A DNA stretch of 64,000 nt from Methanospirillum hungatei JF-1 (GTDB taxonomy: Archaea > Halobacteriota > Methanomicrobia > Methanomicrobiales > Methanospirillaceae). The stretch spans positions 1,338,936 through 1,402,935 of the forward strand of contig NC_007796.1 in assembly GCF_000013445.1 (NCBI RefSeq). The letters are read 5' to 3'. The notes under the pieces are model-generated. The model had not been told where the DNA came from. It saw nothing but the letters and a program-made list of their open reading frames with translations, and ran no database searches. This document shows positions 19,283 to 26,509 of the stretch, in pieces. Position 1 is the stretch's first letter. Every line of letters starts with the position of its first letter. The position numbers and the translations under genes are program-made.

Positions 19283-20826
19283 AACGAGTACTCATCAATA
19301 TTTCTCGTTTCAGGATCAAAAACAATCCCAATTTCTATTAATTGTCTTTTATCAGAACGGTATTTCTCAGAATATCCCCGGTTCTGTATTTGCTCGAGAG
19401 GACTTAAGTCTCCGGTTTTGTCGATCCCTTTCACCTTAAATTCAAAGATCCAGGTATATGATGCAGTTTTAACCGTCAGATCAATGCGACCCTTGTTTGT
19501 GGTATCTTCCGGGATTATCTCATATCCAAGACTTGCAAGGTATGAATAGACCAGACTTGCCCAGTACCCTTCAAATTGTGCAAGAGGATTTTTTCTAAAC
19601 CTGTCATGAGGAATCGAAGCCAAAAAAGATTTTAATTGGCGATGAAACCCATCAACATTCCCAGAACCAAGAAGTTTTCGGATATCAGGAAATGATAGGG
19701 GTGTAGCATCCTTTCTGAGAAGATTGAGAATGCTTTTATTAAATGATTCTTTCACTTCCCTATTCGGGAAACCAAGGGTATACCATGTTCCTTCCTCCGG
19801 ATTACTGGTCCAGGATTTGATCGTAAGATACCCTGCCTGAAAGAGAAGGGTTTCAAGCCGGATCTGGTCAGGATCAAAAGACCCAAGCAGATCATCCCCG
19901 GCTATGAGCCCTTCATATTCTGCCGGGATTCTTGGCTGTGATTGCCAGAGTTTTAAAAAAAAAGATGGCGTTCCGGTTTCAAACCAATATGGCTTGAAAA
20001 GATCTGAATCAAAATAGAGCAGAATATCAAAGGGATTATATACAGACTCACCAGTCCAGGAATACCCGTTATACCATTCACGGACGAGTTTTGGATCACA
20101 TATTGCAAACCATGACGAGAAATCATCCCTGATATTTTCTTCTGTATACCCACAGAGTGAAGAATACCTTCGGTCAAGCGTGATGTCTTTCAAATTATTT
20201 AGTCCGGAAAAAATCCCGGTTTTAACGAATTTAGATACTCCGGTGAGAAAGACAAATCGAATATGAGAATCCAGAGGTTTGATTACCGCATAAAAATCAC
20301 GCAGGACGTCACGCATCTCAGCCGCCCGGGATGGATCCTCAAGAACATCGAGAATTGGTTTGTCATACTCATCCACCAGGATTACTACCTGTTCTCCGGT
20401 TTTTTCGTGAATTTCCCGGATGATGGCAGAGAATCGCCCACCTATGGTTGTTTCAAAAGGCTCAAAATCCCATTCCCTTGCCCAGGCAGAGAGAATCTCA
20501 TGGATCCGGGTTTTTAACTCCTCTCCAGTTCGGGGAGAAGATAATGACCAGTCAATTTTCAGAACCGGGTTTTTTCTGCTCCAGTCCCAGGCAGCATCCG
20601 GCGTATCCAGATATAACCCCGAGAACAAACACCGTTCTCCGGAAAAAGCACAATGAAATGTATCTATCAATAGACTTTTTCCAAACCGACGGGGACGGGA
20701 GAGGAAATAATATTTACCTGATCTGACAAGTGAAGATATAAAAGAGGTTTTATCAACATACACATACCCACCGGTCCTGATTTCAACAAAAGATTGGATA
20801 CCGATGGGTAATTTCAGGTCAGTCAT
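19258..20826 (-). CDS. AAA-ATPase-like protein with PD-(D/E)XK nuclease-like domain
   Basis: 522 residues, intact. N-terminal AAA-ATPase-like domain (PF09820 type): YVYVDKTSFISSLV, then a P-loop variant SRPRRFGKSLL at residues 43-53 and Walker B VVILVDEYDKPIL near 147-159. The C-terminal domain (DUF1703/PDDEXK_9 type) carries the pattern GRIDL followed by FEFKV, the Asp and Glu-x-Lys of a PD-(D/E)XK site. These proteins are numerous and variable in archaea and gut bacteria; their role is not settled. A dead paralogue lies at 47187-49126. Confidence 0.88.
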   Translation of the reverse strand: MTDLKLPIGIQSFVEIRTGGYVYVDKTSFISSLVRSGKYYFLSRPRRFGKSLLIDTFHCAFSGERCLFSGLYLDTPDAAWDWSRKNPVLKIDWSLSSPRTGEELKTRIHEILSAWAREWDFEPFETTIGGRFSAIIREIHEKTGEQVVILVDEYDKPILDVLEDPSRAAEMRDVLRDFYAVIKPLDSHIRFVFLTGVSKFVKTGIFSGLNNLKDITLDRRYSSLCGYTEENIRDDFSSWFAICDPKLVREWYNGYSWTGESVYNPFDILLYFDSDLFKPYWFETGTPSFFLKLWQSQPRIPAEYEGLIAGDDLLGSFDPDQIRLETLLFQAGYLTIKSWTSNPEEGTWYTLGFPNREVKESFNKSILNLLRKDATPLSFPDIRKLLGSGNVDGFHRQLKSFLASIPHDRFRKNPLAQFEGYWASLVYSYLASLGYEIIPEDTTNKGRIDLTVKTASYTWIFEFKVKGIDKTGDLSPLEQIQNRGYSEKYRSDKRQLIEIGIVFDPETRNIDEYSFHIPKIST

Positions 20827-20899
20827 TCATCCATTATTATACCCGGTTTGATGTAAATAAGTTATTCATCACACCACAGAAAGAAAATATGAGTAAACA

Positions 20900-20922
20900 A
20901 TCGATTTAATTAAATCAGATAA
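20900..20922 (+). promoter_or_regulatory. Palindromic probable promoter of pgk
   Basis: A perfect 14-base palindrome GATTTAATTAAATC at 20903-20916 contains TTTAATTAAA, a good TATA candidate. It lies about 80 bases before pgk and would give a leader of about 50 bases. It may also be an operator. Confidence 0.35.
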
Positions 20923-20996
20923 TGACAGGAGATTATGTACTTCCAGCTTGAATTGAGCTGTGATTTTTCCGAAACTGGCAATAACCGGGGAAGTCT

Positions 20997-22223
20997 ATGG
21001 GCACATATTCAAAAATTAAAGGATTATCTGACGTTGATATTTCAGGAAAGACAGTTCTGCTCAGGGTTGATTTTAATTCACCAATCGATCCCCAGGCCGG
21101 AGTTATCCTTGATGATAAGCGCTTTCGTGAAATTCTGTATACGATAAAAGCATTGGACAAGGCAAAAACCGTCATCATCACTCATCAGAGCAGACCTGGA
21201 AAAAAGGATTTTACTTCTCTTGTCTCCCATGCTCACCGACTTTCAGAACTCCTGGGAAAAGAGGTCAGATTTGTTGATGATATCTTTGGAACATGTGCCC
21301 GGGATGCTGTCCGCAATGCAAAAGTTGGCGATGTTATCATGCTGGAAAATGTCCGGTTCAATGCAGAAGAGAACCTGAAACTATCCGGTGAGGAGTCAGC
21401 AAAGACCGTTCTTGTGAAAAACCTTGCACGAATGGGCGATCTCTTCATCAATGATGCATTTGGTACTGCACACCGGTCCCAGCCAACCATTGTCGGCCTT
21501 CCGGAAGTGCTCCCTGCCATAGCCGGACTCCTTATGGAACGGGAAGTTGAAAACCTCTCACGAGTTTTCAGTGGTGCTCCCCGGCCGGTGACATTCATCC
21601 TTGGCGGAACAAAGGTTGATGATTCAATCGATGTTGCCAGACATGTACTCACGAACGGCATCGCTGATAACGTCCTTGCGGTCGGTGTGGTTGCTAACAT
21701 TTTCCTTGCCGCCAAAGGGTACAGCATCGGAAAACCTTCGATGGACCTGATTGAACAACTCGGATACATTGGACAGATCGAAATCGCGAAAGATATCCTT
21801 TCCAGGTTCGGTGAAAAGATCGTCGTTCCTGAACATGTCGCGATAAAAAAAGAGGGTGCCAGGGTTGAGATGCATGTCCGTGATATCCCATCAGACTGCC
21901 CTATTCTGGATCTTGGATCTGAAGGGCTCATACCCTGCCTTGATGTTATTAAAAGATCCCGCACCGTTGTATTAAATGGTCCGGCCGGTCTTTTTGAAGA
22001 GTCTGATTACTCATTCGGAACATATGAAATAATTAAAGCTGCAGCAGAAGCTGAGTTTTCCGTCGTCGGGGGAGGACATACTGCCGCTGTCATTGAAAAG
22101 ATGGGATATGATAGAAAGTTCACCCACATCTCAACCGGTGGCGGTGCATGCATAGAATTTTTAACCGGCAAGAAACTACCAGCTATAGCTGCCCTGGAAA
22201 AAAGTGCTGAACGGTTTACATAG
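20997..22223 (+). CDS. pgk: Phosphoglycerate kinase
   Basis: 408 residues, the archaeal length. Converts 3-phosphoglycerate and ATP to 1,3-bisphosphoglycerate, here mainly in gluconeogenesis. Motifs: RVDFNSPID (substrate loop, near 23), HQSRPGKKDF, ENVRFNAEENLK, FINDAFGTAHR, TFILGGTKVDDSI and the C-terminal VVGGGHTAAVIEKMG and STGGGACIEFLTG nucleotide-binding segments. The ATG at 20997 follows GGGGAAGT. The VOC protein and the Cas1-like gene follow on the same strand. Confidence 0.97.
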   Translation: MGTYSKIKGLSDVDISGKTVLLRVDFNSPIDPQAGVILDDKRFREILYTIKALDKAKTVIITHQSRPGKKDFTSLVSHAHRLSELLGKEVRFVDDIFGTCARDAVRNAKVGDVIMLENVRFNAEENLKLSGEESAKTVLVKNLARMGDLFINDAFGTAHRSQPTIVGLPEVLPAIAGLLMEREVENLSRVFSGAPRPVTFILGGTKVDDSIDVARHVLTNGIADNVLAVGVVANIFLAAKGYSIGKPSMDLIEQLGYIGQIEIAKDILSRFGEKIVVPEHVAIKKEGARVEMHVRDIPSDCPILDLGSEGLIPCLDVIKRSRTVVLNGPAGLFEESDYSFGTYEIIKAAAEAEFSVVGGGHTAAVIEKMGYDRKFTHISTGGGACIEFLTGKKLPAIAALEKSAERFT

Positions 22224-22287
22224 GCCGATATAAAAAAGGCAACCTTAATTTTTCTGCGACTGACCTCATAAGAAGATTTCTGAATAT

Positions 22288-23205
22288 ATGAATGATACAA
22301 CCATTACCCTTGATCACATTGCACTACAGGTAACAAACCTGGAGCGAAGTATCCGCTTTTACCAGGATATCCTGCACATGCAGGTCTATGGTCCGGTCCA
22401 TCTTGGAGCGCTCTCCACAGGCGGGAGGATTTTAGGAAAAGTCGCCGGCGGTCATGGTCTTTTAAAAGGGATCCTTGGCAGCATCTCATCACGGGCTCTT
22501 CGTGATCAGTATACCGATGTGGCTCTTCTTTCATCTTCTGGGAGATCATATGATATTCTGCTTGTCCAGGAACGATACCCGGAAACAAACGCTACCAGAT
22601 CGGTTGACGGAAATACCATATTCGGATTTTCATGCTTTCTTTCTTTAGCAGTTGATTCAGAGATCCTTGGTTGGGATCTTCATCAGGCTGAAGCTGATTT
22701 TTCCTGGGGAGATCCAGGTCTTGATGGAACTATCTTCACACAGGATTGCCCCAATCACTCCCTGTATGTCCGCGATCCTGATGACCGGCTCATTGAATTA
22801 ATACCGAACAGAAGTGATGATGGATCGGCCCCCTTCATCACCGGCCTGAATTCAATCACTCTGCATGTGACCCATCCGGATAAAAGCAAACAATTCTATA
22901 GTGAAAAACTTGGAATGAAGGTTGAATCTGATATCACGAGATCAGGCCAAGGGAAACGATTTATCAGGCTGGAAAGCACAGAGGGAAAAATCTGCATTAT
23001 CCTGTATGGTCTGACAAAACCAGATGGAAATCCCATAGAGGCGGGAGGATACGGACTTGACCATTTCGCAATAACCGGATGTCAGGGAGCAGGAGAGAAA
23101 TCCACAGATGCAATAGATATCTGGATGGATCCAGAGAAACTATCCGAACATACCGGTTCCTCATATATCAGGGATTATGACGGGTACTGGATCGAATGTA
23201 TCTGA
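22288..23205 (+). CDS. Two-domain VOC (glyoxalase/dioxygenase fold) protein
   Basis: 305 residues with two vicinal-oxygen-chelate modules. Module 1 starts LDHIALQVTNLERSIRFYQDIL (first ligand His10) and ends YVRDPDDRLIELIP; module 2 starts NSITLHVTHPDKSKQFYSEKL and ends YIRDYDGYWIECI. Ligand-like His and Glu are found in the expected places (His10, Glu near 170, His near 194, Glu304). Such proteins are often called ring-cleaving dioxygenase-like, but the substrate here is unknown. A possible TATA (GATATAAAAAAGG, near 22227) lies between pgk and this gene, so it may have its own promoter. The Cas1-like gene starts 33 bases later. Confidence 0.82.
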   Translation: MNDTTITLDHIALQVTNLERSIRFYQDILHMQVYGPVHLGALSTGGRILGKVAGGHGLLKGILGSISSRALRDQYTDVALLSSSGRSYDILLVQERYPETNATRSVDGNTIFGFSCFLSLAVDSEILGWDLHQAEADFSWGDPGLDGTIFTQDCPNHSLYVRDPDDRLIELIPNRSDDGSAPFITGLNSITLHVTHPDKSKQFYSEKLGMKVESDITRSGQGKRFIRLESTEGKICIILYGLTKPDGNPIEAGGYGLDHFAITGCQGAGEKSTDAIDIWMDPEKLSEHTGSSYIRDYDGYWIECI

Positions 23206-23237
23206 ATTTATGCTTTACCAGTTTTTTGAGATGATCA

Positions 23238-24170
23238 ATGACGATATCATGGAGAGTAGTGGGAGGATTTGGAGCCCACATTAAATCAAACCGGACTGAA
23301 ATCACTATTCAGCATAAGGGAAAAATTACTGATATACCAATCAAAGACCTCTCTCATTTTCTTCTCATCGGTGGTCATACCATCCAGACATCAACGATAA
23401 CATCCCTGGTAAAAGAAGGAGTTTTTATCTCATTTTGTGAGTCTGATGGTGAGCCGGTTGGATATATTTCACCCTATGATTATTCTCTTTTCAAGGAGAT
23501 TCAGAATCTGCAAAAGACTGCAGCTCCGTATTCATATGCCCTTGCCTGTGCAAATGAATCAATTAAGTCCAGGATTCTTGCAATAGAAAAATATGCAGAA
23601 GAGATTGGACCGGAGATTCTTTTCTCCGGAGAACTTGACATCCTTACAGGGTATGCGAAGGAACTGGAAAACATGGTTCTTATTGAAGAACTGCGGAGAA
23701 TAGAACAATTGGTCCGGGATATGTACTATGAAATCCTTGGTCGACTCATCAGTCCGACGTATCTTTTTAAAAGAAGAACCAGTCGTCCGTACCTTGACCC
23801 GGTAAACGCTATTTTCTCTTTTGGGTATGGAATGCTCTCATCAGCATGTACACGGGCTGTCATCGGTGGACATTTGGATCCTGGCCATGGGTATTTAAAC
23901 AGAGGAAATCAGGCCCTTGTTCAGGATCTTATGAACTGCTGGAAACCGAAGATGATTGACAACCATGCGATTGGATTTCTGAGATCCGGCAGGTTACATC
24001 AGAATGGCTATGAACGAACAAAAGATCGGTGTATTCTACATGATGAGGTTATTGAAGAATTAATTCATCTTTTTTCAAAATCCATTCAGGAAGAACTTAT
24101 CAATACACAGATAGATGTGCTCATTCAGTCATTGCGAGGAGAAGCACAGTTCTCAATTATCAAACCATAG
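23238..24170 (+). CDS. Stand-alone Cas1-family protein with altered active site
   Basis: 310 residues with the full Cas1 plan: N-terminal beta domain (IPIKDLSHFLLIGGHTIQT, then GVFISFCESDGEPVGY at 61-76) and an alpha-helical C-terminal domain with RRIEQLVRDMYYEIL, LDPVNAIFSFGYGMLSSA, HLDPGHGYLN and ALVQDLMNCWKP. In active Cas1 the metal ligands are Glu, His, Asp and Asp/Glu. Here Glu156 and Asp230 are kept, but the His position reads Asn221 (GYLN in place of GFLH) and the last acid reads Asn233 (DLMN in place of DLME). No cas2, other cas gene or CRISPR array is in the window. Integrase activity is therefore doubtful; a structural or DNA-binding role is possible. Confidence 0.85.
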   Translation: MTISWRVVGGFGAHIKSNRTEITIQHKGKITDIPIKDLSHFLLIGGHTIQTSTITSLVKEGVFISFCESDGEPVGYISPYDYSLFKEIQNLQKTAAPYSYALACANESIKSRILAIEKYAEEIGPEILFSGELDILTGYAKELENMVLIEELRRIEQLVRDMYYEILGRLISPTYLFKRRTSRPYLDPVNAIFSFGYGMLSSACTRAVIGGHLDPGHGYLNRGNQALVQDLMNCWKPKMIDNHAIGFLRSGRLHQNGYERTKDRCILHDEVIEELIHLFSKSIQEELINTQIDVLIQSLRGEAQFSIIKP

Positions 24171-24364
24171 GTTTCTAACGGAACTATTTTTCCCTAACTT
24201 TTTTCTCCACAGTTTTTATTTTCATATTTTCACCCAGGTATATATTTATTTTAATAAATTTTACAATATTTTTGTATATCTAATATATAGCATCATATGA
24301 TTTAATATATGAAGATTGCGAAGTGGCATTGAGACAATTATATTATAATAAATATAAAAATAAG

Positions 24365-25726
24365 TTAAATAAAATTAGAAATACAGGATAATATTTCCTT
24401 TTCAAATCCTTTGGCAATTGATTCGTCCGTGGATTCCACGTATAATCTGACAAGAGGTTCGGTCCCGGACGGACGAATAAGAGCCCAGGCATCTTTCCGA
24501 TCTATTCTGATCCCATCCACCTGATTCAAAGAGTCCCGTGAAAATTTTTCTCGCACTGCTGTCAGGATTTCGGAGGCTTTATCGGTGTGGAATTTATGTT
24601 TTAACATTATTGAAGGGGGGAGTGAATCGACGAGGGTGGAAAGCGGTTGTTTTTTCGTTGCAAGAAGAAGAACCATCATTGCTGCCGTCATACCCCCATC
24701 ACGGCAGAACTGATGATCCGGATAGATAAGGCCACCATTTCCTTCTCCTCCAAAAGCAACTGGTTTTCCTTCGGCAATGAGTGCCCGCATCCGTCTGGCA
24801 ACATAAATACTACCAACTGCGGTATAATCAACCGTGCATCCATGAGGTGCGATGACCGTCTCGATAAGTCTGGACGTGCTGACCGGTGTTACCAGAATTC
24901 CCTTCTTTTGTGAACAGATATACTCAGCAATGAGTGCAAACTCCTTATTTTCTTCAACGAACCGCCCCTTGTCATCGATAAAGACAGCACGGTCCGCATC
25001 CCCGTCATGGGCAACACCAAATGCTGCTCCGGTCGAAACAACCATCTCTGCAAGCGGGGCAAGACCCTCAATGGACGGTTCTGGATCACGTGCCGGGAAG
25101 TTACCATCAGGATATGCATTCAAAGTGAAGATCTTACACCCGATGGACTGTAATATTTCAGCCGTTGTCCGGTATGCAGCGCCACACCCGGGATCAATCG
25201 CAACCATGATGCCTTCACCTATCTTTTCTGGGACTTTTTTCACAACACCGGCGATATATTTGGATACCAGATCCCCTTCGGGAATGACGACACCAACATC
25301 TTTCCATTCTTTCAGGTCAAAGTTGTAAGAAAAGACCCGTTCTTCTATCTCGATAGATGCCTCATCATCCATCTCGGTCCCGTCTTTTTCAATGACCTTG
25401 ACTCCGTTGTAGGCTCCCGGATTATGTGATGCGGTAATGACTACTCCGGCATCATACCGGTTCATAACGATATACTGAAGTGCGGGAGTTGGAAGGATCC
25501 CACAGTCTATAACATTACAGCCCGTTGCCATAAGGCCTGCTTTCATTGCATTAATTAATGCAGGCCCGGAGGTTCTGGTATCCATGCCGACTGCAATGGT
25601 TCCCGGTCTCATAGAGCCGACAGCCATTCCGATCTTCATGACCAGTTCAGGAGTGATTAGTTCTCCAACGATACCACGAACTCCGTTTGTCCCAAATAAC
25701 TGTTTTTTCTTTTCAGTCATATGCAT
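24365..25726 (-). CDS. glmM: Phosphoglucosamine mutase / phosphohexomutase
   Basis: 453 residues of the alpha-D-phosphohexomutase family. The phosphoserine loop TASHNP has Ser100; the metal loop is HDGDADRAVFIDD; the sugar loop is GGEGNGGLIYPD; the phosphate loop is RPSGTEPLVRLYVES. Archaeal members of this type convert glucosamine-6-phosphate to glucosamine-1-phosphate, and some also act on mannose or glucose phosphates, so specificity is inferred. It overlaps the upstream gene by 14 bases; the ATG at 25720 (MTEKKK) is an alternative start. Confidence 0.9.
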   Translation of the reverse strand: MHMTEKKKQLFGTNGVRGIVGELITPELVMKIGMAVGSMRPGTIAVGMDTRTSGPALINAMKAGLMATGCNVIDCGILPTPALQYIVMNRYDAGVVITASHNPGAYNGVKVIEKDGTEMDDEASIEIEERVFSYNFDLKEWKDVGVVIPEGDLVSKYIAGVVKKVPEKIGEGIMVAIDPGCGAAYRTTAEILQSIGCKIFTLNAYPDGNFPARDPEPSIEGLAPLAEMVVSTGAAFGVAHDGDADRAVFIDDKGRFVEENKEFALIAEYICSQKKGILVTPVSTSRLIETVIAPHGCTVDYTAVGSIYVARRMRALIAEGKPVAFGGEGNGGLIYPDHQFCRDGGMTAAMMVLLLATKKQPLSTLVDSLPPSIMLKHKFHTDKASEILTAVREKFSRDSLNQVDGIRIDRKDAWALIRPSGTEPLVRLYVESTDESIAKGFEKEILSCISNFI

Positions 25727-26321
25727 CTTCTTTTGTTTCGTTTTGCATGCCGGGATCTTCCTCCGGTTCTGCTCCAGAATCCTTTTTTCTGCGTTTTTCC
25801 TGCTTTTCCTTCAGCTGATCTTCACGAATCTTCAGGAGACGTGATGAAGCCAGAGCAACATGACGCATCACCTCAGTTACCCGGTCTTCCACTTCAATCT
25901 CATCATCAACATCAATAGATGTGCTCTCTATCTCCATGAGAAACCGGGCAACTTCACTTACCTCAAACAATAAATCATCAAGTTCTTCAGGTGTATAAAA
26001 CCCGCACATTGCTCCATAGAGAAATGTTGCACCAGCCTTACTCACCTTTTTCTTAAATGAACTTCGTGCCTGGTTGACTGCCTGTGGCGTATATGTCCCA
26101 GTCATGAAAGGAACCAGTTCAGGGAGATTTTTCCCGATATATGTCATTTCAGCCCCTGAGGAAGTCTGAAAATCAGCACATAACCGTGATATCGCCCATT
26201 CTCTGGCGGTGATGAAGGTCCTCTTCCTCAGGAATTGGTTTACCTGCAGATATGATGCGCCGTCTACCTTCCTGAACTTGTGATACTTGGTAGGATCCCG
26301 TGAACGGAATGGTGTTGCCAT
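25713..26321 (-). CDS. Archaeal DUF5806-like protein
   Basis: 202 residues, soluble, no signal peptide. It resembles a conserved archaeal family of unknown function (DUF5806, by recognition): KYHKFRKVDGASYLQVNQFL near 12-31, then FITAREWAISRLCADFQT, and a Lys/Glu-rich tail from about 165 that is probably disordered. It overlaps glmM, so the two are co-transcribed, which links it loosely to sugar-phosphate or cell-envelope metabolism. No catalytic motif seen. Confidence 0.65.
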   Translation of the reverse strand: MATPFRSRDPTKYHKFRKVDGASYLQVNQFLRKRTFITAREWAISRLCADFQTSSGAEMTYIGKNLPELVPFMTGTYTPQAVNQARSSFKKKVSKAGATFLYGAMCGFYTPEELDDLLFEVSEVARFLMEIESTSIDVDDEIEVEDRVTEVMRHVALASSRLLKIREDQLKEKQEKRRKKDSGAEPEEDPGMQNETKEDAYD

Positions 26322-26432
26322 CAGTGTACCGTTAGATGTGCCTTACAGATAAGTCCACGGGATGAAGATAGGGGATGCAGGCATCTGGTTTTTTATGGAA
26401 GAGAGATAACATGTATAGGGGTTGTTCCCAAA

Positions 26433-26506
26433 GCCCAGATAGTGTAGTGGCCTATCATGTCGGCCTGTCACGCCGACGACTCGGATTCGAATTCCGATCT
26501 GGGCGT
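26433..26506 (+). tRNA. tRNA-Asp (GTC)
   Basis: 74 bases. Acceptor stem GCCCAGA / TCTGGGC closes perfectly, followed by G as discriminator. Anticodon loop CTGTCAC with GTC between stems TCGGC and GCCGA; T arm TCGGATTCGAATTCCGA. No CCA is encoded. A TTTTTTAT near 26390 could be the TATA box. The convergent kinase gene ends three bases beyond it. Confidence 0.96.
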
Positions 26507-26509
26507 TCA

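Noticed and set aside
21233-21964. 243-codon minus-strand frame opposite pgk
   Set aside because: pgk on the plus strand is certain; the antisense frame is Ser/Arg-rich and lacks a ribosome site.
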